A stretch of 64,000 bases of DNA from Cellulomonas wangsupingiae (GCF_024508275.1 NZ_CP101989.1:930001-994000); one strand, 5' to 3'; numbered from the stretch's first letter, positions 26,510-35,617 are shown. Numbers and translations are program-made. Notes: a model not told the origin generated them from the sequence alone.

Positions 26510-27438
26510 GCCGCGTCCGCCGCGCCGACGGCCGGCACGAGTGGCGCGCTCCCGGCGGGGGGCCACACCGGGCGGCTGCGACGGGCGTACCAGGCGCCCG
26601 CCAGGGTCCCGCCGATCGCGGCGAGCACCGGCCGCGGCCCGCGCAGCAGCTGACGCCGCCCGCCGCGCAGCACGACGGCCCACGCGTAGCCCGGCGCACC
26701 GAGCACCCAGCGGGCGCGCAGCCGGGCGTCGAGGTGGTGGGCGGCGAACACCAGCCGGCCGCGGCAGTTCTCCCGGTAGTACGTGTCGGACTTGCGCCGG
26801 CTGCCCGCCGTGGACTGGGTGCCGCCGACGTCGTGGACCGCGGTGACGTCCTCCCGCACCACCAGCGGCACCCCGGCCCGGGTGGCCCGACGCCCCAGGT
26901 CGACGTCCTCCCAGTACAGGAAGTAGCGGGGGTCGAAGCCGCCGAGCCGCGACCAGGTCGACGTCGTGGCCGCGAGGCAGGCGCCGCTGAGCCAGTCGAC
27001 CCGCGCCCGGTCGCCCACCGCCCGCGTGGTGCCGGCGCGCTCGTCGAGCGTGCCCGAGGTGAACCACGGCCGTCCGTCGGGCCGGTCCACCCGCGGCGCG
27101 ACGAGGGCGTCGCGCTCGCGGGCCGTGGCGAGCAGCCCGAGCGCGGCGTCCGGCGTGACCGCGAGGTCGGGATTGAGGACGAGGACGGCCTGCGCGCCGT
27201 GGGCGGCGGCCTCCCGCAGCCCGGCGTCGACGCCGGCACCGAACCCCTCGTTCGGCACCGGGACGTGGAGCCAGCCGCGCGACGCGCACAGCCCGGCGGC
27301 CGCGGCCGTGTCCTGCGGCCGGGGCGAGTTGTCGACGACGACGACGAGCAGGTCGGTGCCGGTGACCGTCGCGGCGAGGTGCCGTGCCAGGAGCTCGTGC
27401 GAGGCGTGGTTCACGACGACGACCGCATCGACGGGCAT
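26506..27438 (-). CDS. Glycosyltransferase, GT2 family
   Basis: A 310-residue GT-A transferase. The N-terminal nucleotide-binding part (VDAVVVVNHASHELLARHL, VVVDNSP) is followed by the acidic metal motif in AVLVLNPDLAV, WLSGACLAATTSTW, and GGFDPRYFLYWEDVDLG with the E-D base motif. It resembles rhamnosyltransferases of the GT2 group. The ATG at 27438 is taken because the GT domain begins there and GAGG lies upstream; an ORF start at 27489 is possible. It heads a two-gene minus-strand operon divergent from the next glycosyltransferase gene. Confidence 0.9.
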   Translation of the reverse strand: MPVDAVVVVNHASHELLARHLAATVTGTDLLVVVVDNSPRPQDTAAAAGLCASRGWLHVPVPNEGFGAGVDAGLREAAAHGAQAVLVLNPDLAVTPDAALGLLATARERDALVAPRVDRPDGRPWFTSGTLDERAGTTRAVGDRARVDWLSGACLAATTSTWSRLGGFDPRYFLYWEDVDLGRRATRAGVPLVVREDVTAVHDVGGTQSTAGSRRKSDTYYRENCRGRLVFAAHHLDARLRARWVLGAPGYAWAVVLRGGRRQLLRGPRPVLAAIGGTLAGAWYARRSRPVWPPAGSAPLVPAVGAADAA

Positions 27439-27483
27439 GGCGGGACCTCGCAGACGGGTGGCGGTGGGGCGCCCGGCGTATCG

Positions 27484-27538
27484 GGTCAAACCCGGACGAG
27501 TGGCGACTGTTCTGGGATGCTAGCGCAGCGGGTACTGT
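27484..27538 (+). promoter_or_regulatory. Variant EPS motif in divergent promoter region
   Basis: GGTCAAACCCGGACGAG (from 27484) resembles the GGTGAA...CGGACA motif, and TACTGT (27533-27538) 49 nt downstream is a possible -10 for the + strand gene. The element at 33.5 kb has the same 49-nt spacing to an identical TACTGT. The match to the core motif is loose. Confidence 0.3.
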
Positions 27539-27588
27539 GCGGCTCCAGGCCATCGGGGTGAAGGTCGCGGACGAGGGGGCGGGCGGGC

Positions 27589-28698
27589 ATGGGGGACGAG
27601 GACGGCCGGGCGCGACCGCTGCGTGTGCTGCAGTCGGTGCGCGGCCCGCGCCCGACCACCAACCCGTACGTGGTGCAGCTGATGCGTGGGCTCGCCGGGC
27701 ACGTCGAGGTCCGGGCGTTCACGTGGTCCGCGGCGCTGCTGTGGCGCTACGACGTCCTGCACGTGCACTGGCCCGAGGTCGTCGTGGAGCGCCGCCACCC
27801 GCTGCGTCGCCTGGCCGCCGTCGCCGCGCTGCACCTCGTGCTCCTGCGCTGCAGCCTGCGCCGCACCGCCGTGGTCCGCACCGCGCACAACCTGCGCCCG
27901 CACGAGGAGGTGCCGGACCGTGCCACGGCCGGCGTCCTGCGCGCGTGCGACCGTGCCACGACGTGGTGGATCCGGTTGAACGACGGCACGTCGACGCCGG
28001 GGGGTGCGCCGGCGACCACGGTGCGGCACGGCCACTACGTCGACTGGTTCGCGGGCCACCCCACGGAGCCGGCGGTCACCGGTCGCCTGGTGTCGGTCGG
28101 TCTGCTGCGTCCCTACAAGGGCGTCGACGAGCTGCTGTCGGCGTTCGCCGCGCTCGACGACGCCGAGGCGTCGCTCGTCGTCGCCGGTCGCCCCGTGACC
28201 GAGGCGGTCGCCGCGCAGGTGCGCACGGCGGCCGCGCAGGACCCGCGCGTCGTCACCGACCTGCGCCACGTCGACGACGCGGACCTCGTGCGGTGGACGA
28301 CGTCGGCGAGCCTGGTCGCGCTGCCGTACCGGCAGATGCACAACTCGGGGGCGGCACTGCTCGCCCTGTCCCTCGGGCGGCCGGTCCTCGTGCCCGCCAA
28401 CCCGGTGACCGACGCGCTGGCCGCGGAGGTCGGCCCCGCGTGGGTGCGTCGCTTCACCGGCCCGCTGACCGCCGACGTGCTGCGCACGGCGCTCGCGGAC
28501 GTCGCAGGGCTGAGCGACACGGCGGTCCCGGACCTGAGCGCGCGGGACTGGGGCGCCGGGACGCGCGCGCACCTCGAGGTGTACCGGGCGGCGGTCGGGC
28601 GCGCGCGAGGGCGGGCCCCGGGCCGGCCCCCGGTGCACGCGACGGAGGCGGTCCGCCCCACGGTCGGGGCGGGCCACGACACGAGGGAGAACGCGTGA
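27589..28698 (+). CDS. Glycosyltransferase, GT-B fold
   Basis: A 369-residue glycosyltransferase. The N-terminal region reads RVLQSVRGPRPTTNPYVVQL and DVLHVHWPE, as in GumK/GT4-like enzymes that find W-P-E near the acceptor site. The C-terminal domain has VSVGLLRPYKGVDELLSAFA and ALPYRQMHNSGAALLALSLG for the nucleotide sugar. The ATG at 27589 opens the operon; the stop overlaps the next GTG (GTGA). It probably adds a sugar to the EPS repeat, with specificity unknown. The C-terminal 40 residues are Arg/Pro-rich and look disordered. Confidence 0.88.
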   Translation: MGDEDGRARPLRVLQSVRGPRPTTNPYVVQLMRGLAGHVEVRAFTWSAALLWRYDVLHVHWPEVVVERRHPLRRLAAVAALHLVLLRCSLRRTAVVRTAHNLRPHEEVPDRATAGVLRACDRATTWWIRLNDGTSTPGGAPATTVRHGHYVDWFAGHPTEPAVTGRLVSVGLLRPYKGVDELLSAFAALDDAEASLVVAGRPVTEAVAAQVRTAAAQDPRVVTDLRHVDDADLVRWTTSASLVALPYRQMHNSGAALLALSLGRPVLVPANPVTDALAAEVGPAWVRRFTGPLTADVLRTALADVAGLSDTAVPDLSARDWGAGTRAHLEVYRAAVGRARGRAPGRPPVHATEAVRPTVGAGHDTRENA

Positions 28699-29684
28699 GC
28701 AGCACGCAGGACACGTCCGCGCGCGACGCCCCCGGCGCTGAGGTGCCGCCCGCGACGGCGGGCGTGACCGCGCCGCTCGTCGTGGCGATGCTGACCTACC
28801 GCCGGCCGGAGGACGTCCGGGCGGCCGTGCCCGCGTTCCTCGCCGAGCTGGGCACCGTCGACGTGCGCGCCGAGCTGCTGGTGGTCGACAACGACCCCGA
28901 GGGTGGCGCGCGAGGGACCGTCGAGAGCGTCGGCGACCCGCGGGTCCGGTACGCCCACGAGCCGCGGCCGGGCATCGCGGCGGGGCGCAACCGCGCGCTC
29001 GCGGAGTGCGCCGGCAGCGAGCTCCTGGTCTTCGTGGACGACGACGAGCGGCCCACGCCCGGGTGGCTCGCGGCGCTCCTCGCCGAGCACGCCCGCAGCG
29101 GTGCGGCCGCCGTGGTGGGCGCGGTCGTCTCGGAGTACGAGCACGAGCCCGACGCGTGGCTCGCCGCAGGGCGGTTCTTCGACCGCCGCCGGCTGCCGAC
29201 CGGGACGGTGGTGGACGTGGCCGCCACCAACAACCTCCTGCTGGACCTGGGCCGGCTGCGCCGCACCGGTGTCACGTTCGACGAGCGGTTCGGGCTCAGC
29301 GGGGGGTCGGACACGCTCTTCTCGCGGCGGCTGACGGCCGTCGGCGAGACGATGGTGTGGTGCGACGAGGCCGTCGTCGTCGACCACGTGCCCGCGGACC
29401 GGCTGACGCGTGCGTGGGTGCTGCGCCGGGCGTACCGCAGCGGCAACTCCGGCGCCCGCGCCGAGGTCGTGCTGTCCCGCGGCGCGGCACGGCAGCTCGT
29501 GCGGGCGCGGTACGTCGTCCGCGGCGTCGTGCGCATGGCCGGCGGCGGCGCGCGCGTGCTGGTCGGGGCGCTGACCCGCTCGGTCGTGCACGACGCCCGG
29601 GGCCGGCGGTCCGTGCAGCGGGGCCGCGGGATGGTCTCCGGTGCCCTGGGGCACGTCGTGTACGAGTACCGCCGTCAGGACTGA
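28695..29684 (+). CDS. Glycosyltransferase, GT2 family
   Basis: A 329-residue GT-A transferase. Residues 25-140 hold VVAMLTYRRPEDVRAAVPAF, ELLVVDNDPEGG, RPGIAAGRNRALAEC and the metal motif VFVDDDERPTPGW. The region FDERFGLSGGSDTLFSRRL supplies the acidic catalytic residues. The last 100 residues are basic with one weak hydrophobic stretch and may contact the membrane. Start GTG at 28695 overlaps the previous stop. It lies at the end of a two-gene operon that converges on the flippase gene. Confidence 0.9.
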   Translation: MSSTQDTSARDAPGAEVPPATAGVTAPLVVAMLTYRRPEDVRAAVPAFLAELGTVDVRAELLVVDNDPEGGARGTVESVGDPRVRYAHEPRPGIAAGRNRALAECAGSELLVFVDDDERPTPGWLAALLAEHARSGAAAVVGAVVSEYEHEPDAWLAAGRFFDRRRLPTGTVVDVAATNNLLLDLGRLRRTGVTFDERFGLSGGSDTLFSRRLTAVGETMVWCDEAVVVDHVPADRLTRAWVLRRAYRSGNSGARAEVVLSRGAARQLVRARYVVRGVVRMAGGGARVLVGALTRSVVHDARGRRSVQRGRGMVSGALGHVVYEYRRQD

Positions 29685-31132
29685 CCGCGGCGCAGCGCGG
29701 CCCGTGCCGCGCGCCGCAGGTCGTGCAGGTCGCGGCGCACCACCGGCAGCACGAGCGTCGCGGCGCACGCCACGAGGGCCGCGAGCGCGCCCGCGACGAG
29801 CTCGCCCCAGGGCCCGAGGGACGCGGCAGCGCTGCTCGCGACGGTCGCTGCGGCTCCCGTCACCGATCCCACGAGGAGCACCCGTGCCGCGCCCAGGTAG
29901 AGCACGCGCACCGGGAGGCCGGCCGAGCGGCCCAGCCACCACAGCGACAGCGGCCACGCGAGCATCGGCGCGACCGCGTACCCCGCCGCGACGCCGACCA
30001 CGCCCCACACCGAGCCGACGAGCACGCACGTGATGCGGATCGCCGCCGACGCCAGCGAGTAGTGCAGCAGCTCGCGGGTGAGCCCGCGGGCGAGGTACAC
30101 CCAGTACCCGACGTACGACAGCGTCTGGAAGATCCCCGCCACGGCGAGCAGCCGCAGCACCGGGGGGACCTCCTGCCACGCCGGTCCGAGCAGGACGCCG
30201 ACCAGCGGCTCGGCGGTCCCGGCGACCACCGCCAGGGCGATCGTCACCGGGTACGCGAGCACGAGCTGGCCGGTCCGCACGATCTCGTCGAACTGGGGGG
30301 TGCCGGCGGCGCGCGAGAGGACTGGCAGCGCCACCGTGGTGCTGGGTGCGCGCACCTGGTTCAGCGGGTTCATGAGCAGCTGGAACGCGCGGTTGTAGAC
30401 CCCGAGGGCGTGCGCGCCGAAGCGGTGGCCGATGGTCAGCGAGTCGACGTTGTTCGCCAGGTACCCGATCAGCTGGGAGCCGAGGAGGTGCCCGCCGAAC
30501 CGGTACAGGTCGCGCATCGGCTCCCCGCGGTCGTAGCGGCCGGGGAGCCAGCGTCCCGCCCACACGACCGCGACGAGCGCGACGACGGCCTGCACGATCT
30601 GCTGGGCGACCAGCGCCCAGTAGCCGGCGCCCGCGAGGGCGAGGCCCACGGCCGCCACCAGTGCCAGGGCCGGCGCGACGACGTCCACGCGGGCGACGAC
30701 GCGGAACCGCATGTCACGGACCAGCCCGGCGCGGTACTGCGTCATCATGCCGTTGAGCAGGAACGTCACCGCCAGGGCCTGCGTGACCGCCGTCAGCGCG
30801 GGCTCGTCGTAGAACCTCGCGACGAGCCCCGACCCGGCCAGCGCCAGCAGCCCCAGGGCGAGCCCGATCGCGCTGTTCGTCCAGAACAGGTTGGAGCGCT
30901 GCCCCTTCGACAGGTCGCGGGACTGGATGGCGGCCGAGCTGAGGCCGAAGTCGCGCAGCGTGTCGCCGATGCCGATGATCGCGACGACCATCGCGACGAT
31001 GCCGTAGTCGCGCGGGCTCAGCAGGCGCGAGAGGACGACGACGGAGGCGAGCTGCAGGAGCATGCGGGCGACGAGCCCGACGCCCGTCGACAGCGCGCCC
31101 CGGGCGGCGTGCCCGGCGAGCCCGACGCTCAC
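29675..31132 (-). CDS. Wzx-type polysaccharide flippase (WzxC-like)
   Basis: A 485-residue membrane protein with about 12-14 helices from the MATE/PST superfamily. The N-terminal GALSTGVGLVARMLLQLASVVVLSRLLSP and FGLSSAAIQSRDLSKGQ are typical of the WzxC/lipopolysaccharide biosynthesis group. It would flip the undecaprenyl-linked repeat unit to the outside. The GTG at 31132 overlaps the stop of the FrhB-like gene (GTGA), so three minus-strand genes (32337, 31129, 29675) form one operon. The 3' end overlaps the convergent GT2 gene by 10 bp. Confidence 0.9.
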   Translation of the reverse strand: MSVGLAGHAARGALSTGVGLVARMLLQLASVVVLSRLLSPRDYGIVAMVVAIIGIGDTLRDFGLSSAAIQSRDLSKGQRSNLFWTNSAIGLALGLLALAGSGLVARFYDEPALTAVTQALAVTFLLNGMMTQYRAGLVRDMRFRVVARVDVVAPALALVAAVGLALAGAGYWALVAQQIVQAVVALVAVVWAGRWLPGRYDRGEPMRDLYRFGGHLLGSQLIGYLANNVDSLTIGHRFGAHALGVYNRAFQLLMNPLNQVRAPSTTVALPVLSRAAGTPQFDEIVRTGQLVLAYPVTIALAVVAGTAEPLVGVLLGPAWQEVPPVLRLLAVAGIFQTLSYVGYWVYLARGLTRELLHYSLASAAIRITCVLVGSVWGVVGVAAGYAVAPMLAWPLSLWWLGRSAGLPVRVLYLGAARVLLVGSVTGAAATVASSAAASLGPWGELVAGALAALVACAATLVLPVVRRDLHDLRRAARAALRRGQS

Positions 31133-32340
31133 GAGCGCGCCGCCGCGCCGTCGCGCACGCGCCGGAACGTGCCACGGGCCGTCCGCACCGACGCCCGCGC
31201 CCCGCCCAGGGCCAGCCGTGCCAGGCCGAAGCCGCGGAAGCGGGGGAGCCGGGCACCGGCGAGCCGAGCCCCGGCGAGCCGTCCGGCCAGCGTGCTGCGT
31301 CGGGTGCGCTGCAGCGGCTGCACGGCTGCGACCTCGTCGGGGTCGATCTCGCGCAGGCCGATGACCCCGGCCGCCGCCGCGCGGCGCACGAGGTCGAGCC
31401 CTCGGGGGGTGCGCGCCAGCAGGGCGCTGGCCCCGGCGGTCTCCTCGAAGAGCGGGTACCCCCGCTCGTCGGTGCGCCAGAAGTCGCCCGCCGCGACGTC
31501 GGCGCTCTCGCCGACGCCGTCGGGGCAGATCTTGCACCGCCACTGCACCGTGGGTCCCAGGGACCGGCCCCAGGACTCGTCGTAGGTGGTCGACACCTCC
31601 GTGCCCGCCGCGCCGCGCACCGTGAAGCGGCCCGGCCAGCCGCGGCCCCGGTACCAGAGCTCGGCGACCTCCTCGGTGGCCGGCATGCCGAGCTCGGTGA
31701 CCAGACGGTCGGTGGCGTGCTGCGACGGGGTGCCGGCGCAGAAGAAGGACAGCAGGAGGGGGGCGTCCGCACCCGACGCGGCGCGCAGGGCGGCCACCTC
31801 GCAGGGCTTGCCGGTCGTCACGGTGCCGGGTGCGCCCGCCTCGGGGTGGCCGGCGACGCCGACCGGCCCGTAGCGGGAGCCGGCCGCCGCCAGCGCCTCG
31901 TCGCGGCTGACGATCCGGACCGGGACGGTGCGCCGCGGGTCCCGGGCGTCGGCCGCCGCGCCCACGGCCGCGGTGGCCTCACCCGTGGTCACGAGCCAGG
32001 AGCTCAGTGCCGTCAGCACGCCGCCGCTGCTGCCCCGGTGCCTCGTCTCCGGGTCGGTCGCCCACGCCTCCCAGCAGCCGAGCACCGGACCGAGCAGCGG
32101 GTGGTAGGTGCTGCCGGGCGGCCGCTGGGCGGTCACGGTCACGCCCGGGCAGGCCGCGCGGAACGTGCGCAGCGCCGCCGCGTCGCCCGCCCCCGGGCCC
32201 GACGCCCGGGGCCGCAGGTAGCCGGTGGACGACGTCGCCATCGTGAGCGCGGGCTCGAGCGAGGTGCACAGCCCGCAGCCCGTGCACCGCCCCGAGGCGA
32301 CGACGTCGGCCGCGGCCTCGACGACCGTGCGGGCGGTCAC
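31129..32340 (-). CDS. FrhB-like (F420 hydrogenase/dehydrogenase beta subunit) Fe-S protein
   Basis: A 403-residue protein with the FrhB/FdhB layout. An N-terminal cysteine motif GRCTGCGLCTSLEP would bind an iron-sulfur cluster. The N-terminal domain has HRGSSGGVLTALSSWL, the C-terminal domain GKPCEVAALRAA and later CKICPDGVGESADVAAGDFW. Homologues are common beside polysaccharide pyruvyl transferases in EPS loci, where they are thought to reduce or otherwise modify a sugar or a flavin-linked intermediate; the reaction is not established. The GTG at 32340 overlaps the pyruvyl transferase stop. Confidence 0.85.
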   Translation of the reverse strand: MTARTVVEAAADVVASGRCTGCGLCTSLEPALTMATSSTGYLRPRASGPGAGDAAALRTFRAACPGVTVTAQRPPGSTYHPLLGPVLGCWEAWATDPETRHRGSSGGVLTALSSWLVTTGEATAAVGAAADARDPRRTVPVRIVSRDEALAAAGSRYGPVGVAGHPEAGAPGTVTTGKPCEVAALRAASGADAPLLLSFFCAGTPSQHATDRLVTELGMPATEEVAELWYRGRGWPGRFTVRGAAGTEVSTTYDESWGRSLGPTVQWRCKICPDGVGESADVAAGDFWRTDERGYPLFEETAGASALLARTPRGLDLVRRAAAAGVIGLREIDPDEVAAVQPLQRTRRSTLAGRLAGARLAGARLPRFRGFGLARLALGGARASVRTARGTFRRVRDGAAARS

Positions 32341-33413
32341 GGCAGGTCCCGCACCGCCGCGACGGCCGGGGCGAGCAGCTCGTCGGCACGTTCCAGGACG
32401 GACGCGACGTCGTTCGTCAGGTCCTTCTCCGCGAGGGCGAGCGTCTCGGCAGCCGGGTCCGACGACCGGCGCAGGTCGATCGTGTGGGGCCACCCGAGGT
32501 CGGCGAGCAGCGGGTCGAACTTCCGCGAGTACGCGAGGGGGACGGCGGGCGTGCCGGTGGACAGCCCGTTGAGGCACGCGTGCATCCGCGAACCCACCAC
32601 CAGGGCGGCGGACGCGGTGACCTCGCGCACGTCGTCGAGACCCGTGGGGACGACGACCTCGACGTCGGGCTGGTCGAGCACCGCGGCGACCTGGTGCACG
32701 GCGGGCACGTCGTTGTCGGCGACGGGCGAGTCGAGCACGTGCGCGAGCAGGGCGACCCGGCGCCCCGAGGAGAGCAGGCCGCGCGCCACGGCGAGCACCG
32801 TCGCCCGGTAGGCGGCGTGGTCCACGTGGGGGTTCGGCGCCCACAGCAGGCCGGAGACGTTGAGCACGACGTCACGGGTCCGTGCCACCCGGGGCCGCGG
32901 CAGCGCGAACACCACGTCCGTGCTCACGACGTCGACGGGGTGGCCGAGGCGCTCGGCGTACGCCGCGCTCACCGTGTCGCGGGCCATGACGCAGGACGCC
33001 CGGCGCAGTGACCACCGGCCCAGCGCCCGCCCGCGGCGCGAGCCGAACGGCCCGATGGTCTGCGGTCCCAGGACCACCGGCGTGCCGGCCTCGACCGTGA
33101 GCTCGGCCAGCAGGCTCTGGGTGACCAGCCGCCGGGTGCCGTAGATGTCCGCGAACGAGTCACCCGCGCGCGTGTCGACCGCGAGGTCGAAGCCGCGCAG
33201 CCAGTCGATCAAGGGCTCGCGGGGGTCCAGGCGGGCGCGCAGCAGCCGACGCCAGTCACCGACGGGCGTCGGGGCCGTCGAGCCCCCGTAGTGCACCGCG
33301 ACGACCTCCGCACCGGGGTGCGCGCGCTCGACCAGCGCCGCCGTCCCTCGCGCGAGGGCCCGGACGCCGAGGTTGGACGAGCGGTCGTCCGCCCAGAGGG
33401 TGAGGACTCGCAC
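32337..33413 (-). CDS. Polysaccharide pyruvyl transferase family protein
   Basis: A 358-residue protein of the CsaB/pyruvyl transferase family, which transfers pyruvate from phosphoenolpyruvate to sugar hydroxyls. Visible are RVLTLWADDRSSNLGVRALA at the start, VLGPQTIGPFGS, and GSRMHACLNGLSTGTPAVPL with the conserved His. Pyruvyl ketals add negative charge to EPS. The GTG at 33413 follows GAGGAG on the minus strand at 9 nt. It is the first gene of a three-gene operon with the FrhB-like protein and the flippase. Confidence 0.9.
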   Translation of the reverse strand: MRVLTLWADDRSSNLGVRALARGTAALVERAHPGAEVVAVHYGGSTAPTPVGDWRRLLRARLDPREPLIDWLRGFDLAVDTRAGDSFADIYGTRRLVTQSLLAELTVEAGTPVVLGPQTIGPFGSRRGRALGRWSLRRASCVMARDTVSAAYAERLGHPVDVVSTDVVFALPRPRVARTRDVVLNVSGLLWAPNPHVDHAAYRATVLAVARGLLSSGRRVALLAHVLDSPVADNDVPAVHQVAAVLDQPDVEVVVPTGLDDVREVTASAALVVGSRMHACLNGLSTGTPAVPLAYSRKFDPLLADLGWPHTIDLRRSSDPAAETLALAEKDLTNDVASVLERADELLAPAVAAVRDLP

Positions 33414-33507
33414 GTTCTGGTTCTCCTCGCGGTGGGTGGTGCACCCGTCGTGGCGTGCCTCGGATGTCCGGAGTGTAGGCATGTGGGGACGTCGGCCGAG
33501 GGTGTCC

Positions 33508-33562
33508 GGTTGAAGATCACCCGTCCCGATCTGCCCGAAGTGTCCCGTTCGTCGACTACTGT
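33508..33562 (+). promoter_or_regulatory. Variant EPS motif before the acyltransferase
   Basis: GGTTGAAGATCACCCG (from 33508) resembles the motif GGTGAAGATCGGACA with one extra base, and TACTGT (33557-33562) follows 49 nt later. It lies in the 221-nt divergent region between the pyruvyl transferase and acyltransferase genes. Confidence 0.35.
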
Positions 33563-33634
33563 TCCGGCGACGGGGCCCGCAGCACCACCCGGCGGGCACC
33601 GGCGACGATCCGCGCGGGTGGCGGCGGAGGTGCA

Positions 33635-34738
33635 GTGGGTCCGGTGCACGACGTCCCGCCCGGCACGGGCCTCCCGGCGACCACCACGCGGGAGGCCGTC
33701 GTCGCGGCGCCGCAGGCTCCGCCGGCAGGCCCGGGGCGAGCCCGTATGGAGTGGATGGACACGCTCCGGGGCCTGGCGATCCTGCTCATGCTGCTCTGGC
33801 ACGCCACCGCGGTGCCGCGGATCCACGGGATCGAGGCTCCGACGGCGCTGGTCGCGGTCAACGACGCGCTCCTGCCGTTCCGCATGCCGACCCTCATGTT
33901 CCTGTCGGGGCTCCTGCTGCCGCGGTCGCTGGGCAAGCCGCTCGTGACCTACCTGCGGGGCAAGGTCGCGCTCGTCTGGTGGCCGTACCTGCTGTGGGTC
34001 GTCCTCTACCTCGTGATGTCCGGCACCCAGACCCCGCTGTGGCACCCCAAGCTCTACATCGCCAAGGGCTACCTCTGGTACCTGTTCTTCCTGGGCGCGT
34101 ACTACCTCGTGGCGCCGCTGCTGCGGCGGGTGCCGACGATGGTCGTGTGCGGGGTGCTGCTCGCGGCGTCCATCGTCGTGGACGACCCGGTGGGGCACCG
34201 GCTGCTGTACTTCGCGGTCTTCTTCTTCCTCGGCGCGTGGGTCGCCGAGCGCGGGGACGACATCCTCGGGCGCGTGGGCCGTTCCCGGGTGCTGGTCGTC
34301 GCGCTGGCTGCGCTCGCGCTGGCGCTCGCGGTCGCCTCGGCGCTCGTGGACCTGCGGTACGCGAGCCTCACGGTGCCGGGCAGCGTCGCGGGCATCGTCG
34401 TCGCGGTCCTCGCGGCGCGTCGGCTGCCCACGGCGCGCACCGGCGCCCTGCGCTTCGTGGGGCGCAACTCGATCGTGTTCTACGTCGCGCACTTCCCCGT
34501 GATGCAGCTGCTGGCGATGTGGCTCGGCGCCGTCGCGGCGCCGTGGTGGGTCGCCCTCGGGCTGCTGCTGGGCGCCGCTCTCGCGGTCACGTGGCCCCTG
34601 GCGGTCCACCGGGACGCGCGTGCCGTGCGCTGGCTGTTCGAGATGCCCGGGGTGGCCGTGCGCCGGCGGTCGCCGACCCCGGCGACTTCACCCGGGGTCG
34701 CCCCTGCGGCCCCGGCGACCGTCACTACACTCGGCTGA
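33635..34738 (+). CDS. Membrane acyltransferase (acyltransferase 3 family)
   Basis: A 367-residue protein with about 10 membrane helices, of the OafA/ExoZ-type acyltransferase 3 family that O-acetylates surface polysaccharides. MEWMDTLRGLAILLMLLWH carries the conserved R-G and the key H of the first helix; RFVGRNSIVFYVAHFPVM is the usual C-terminal motif. A 37-residue Pro/Ala-rich N-tail precedes the first helix. GTG at 33635 has GGAGG only 4 nt upstream; GTG at 33644 fits that site better and is a realistic alternative. Confidence 0.87.
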   Translation: MGPVHDVPPGTGLPATTTREAVVAAPQAPPAGPGRARMEWMDTLRGLAILLMLLWHATAVPRIHGIEAPTALVAVNDALLPFRMPTLMFLSGLLLPRSLGKPLVTYLRGKVALVWWPYLLWVVLYLVMSGTQTPLWHPKLYIAKGYLWYLFFLGAYYLVAPLLRRVPTMVVCGVLLAASIVVDDPVGHRLLYFAVFFFLGAWVAERGDDILGRVGRSRVLVVALAALALALAVASALVDLRYASLTVPGSVAGIVVAVLAARRLPTARTGALRFVGRNSIVFYVAHFPVMQLLAMWLGAVAAPWWVALGLLLGAALAVTWPLAVHRDARAVRWLFEMPGVAVRRRSPTPATSPGVAPAAPATVTTLG

Positions 34739-34754
34739 CCTGCGGCGCACCGGC

Positions 34755-34844
34755 GGTGCGCGGCCCGGTGCGCGGCCCCGGTGCGCGGCCCCGGTGCGCG
34801 GCCCCGGTGCGCGGCCCCGGTGCGCGGCCCCGGTGCGCGGCACC
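34755..34844 (+). repeat. Seven tandem copies of a 13-bp unit before a ribosome site
   Basis: The unit GGTGCGCGGCCCC is repeated: the first copy has 12 bp, five copies are exact 13-mers, and the last ends GGCACC. The array begins 17 nt after the acyltransferase stop and ends 20 nt before the next GTG, directly upstream of its AGGAGG. Copy number could vary by slippage and would change leader length and structure. Confidence 0.95.
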
Positions 34845-34863
34845 GTCGACCAGGAGGAGAACC

Positions 34864-35577
34864 GTGGACGAGCAGGTCGACAGCACCGGGCGACGTCGCG
34901 TCGTCATCGCGTCCGTGGTCGGTGTCGTGGTCGTGCTGGTCGTCGTGGTGGTCGTGGCCCTGCTGCGGGCGGGTGGGTCCGACGCACCCGCTGCGGCCGA
35001 CCCCTCGCGGACGCCCGCCGCGAGCGCCGGGGGGTCGTCGGTGACGCCGACGCCCACCGCGGACGCGTCCGCGGCGCCGTCGGACGCCGGGCCGGCCCCA
35101 GACGGGGGTGCGGAGGGCGAGGGTGCCGACCCCGCCGCCGCGCCCGGCGAGGTGCCCGTCCCCCCCGTGAGCGACGTCGCGCCGGTCGTCGTGGAGACGA
35201 CCGGGCAGGCGAGGCCGGCCGGCGGGCTGTCCGTCGCCGTCACGTCCGTGGCCGCGACCGACGTCGCCGGCACGGGGCCGGGGGAGTACGCCGGCCCGGG
35301 CACGGTCGTCGTCGTCCGCGTCGTCAACGAGGGCGTGGACGCGGTGGCGCTCGCGACGCCCGCGGTGAGCGTCTACGCCGGGGCGCAGGGACTGCCGGTG
35401 AACCCGGTCCTCACCGACCCGGCGAACGTGCTCCTGCCTGCCGAGGTGGGCGCCGGCGCCACGGTCGAGGGGTCCTACCGCTTCGCCCAGGCGCCGTCGG
35501 GTGAGCCGCTCGCCGTGACGGTCCTGCTGTCGCCAGGTACTGCGCCGATCGTCGCCCAGGGGTTCCGCCTCGGCTGA
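34864..35577 (+). CDS. Membrane-anchored extracytoplasmic protein, unknown function
   Basis: A 237-residue protein with a short cytoplasmic start, one membrane helix (about residues 13-36, a long run of Val), a roughly 85-residue Ser/Thr/Pro/Ala-rich stalk and a C-terminal beta domain (about 118-237; SVAVTSVAATDV, VVVVRVVNEGVDAVAL). The beta domain resembles DUF4352/Ig-like extracellular domains. GTG at 34864 with AGGAGG upstream is clear. The 13-bp repeat array sits in its leader. In the EPS context it could be a surface scaffold, but no function can be assigned. Confidence 0.75.
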   Translation: MDEQVDSTGRRRVVIASVVGVVVVLVVVVVVALLRAGGSDAPAAADPSRTPAASAGGSSVTPTPTADASAAPSDAGPAPDGGAEGEGADPAAAPGEVPVPPVSDVAPVVVETTGQARPAGGLSVAVTSVAATDVAGTGPGEYAGPGTVVVVRVVNEGVDAVALATPAVSVYAGAQGLPVNPVLTDPANVLLPAEVGAGATVEGSYRFAQAPSGEPLAVTVLLSPGTAPIVAQGFRLG

Positions 35578-35617
35578 CCGCGCACCGGCGTCCGGGCGCT
35601 CGCCGGGGCAGGAAGCG

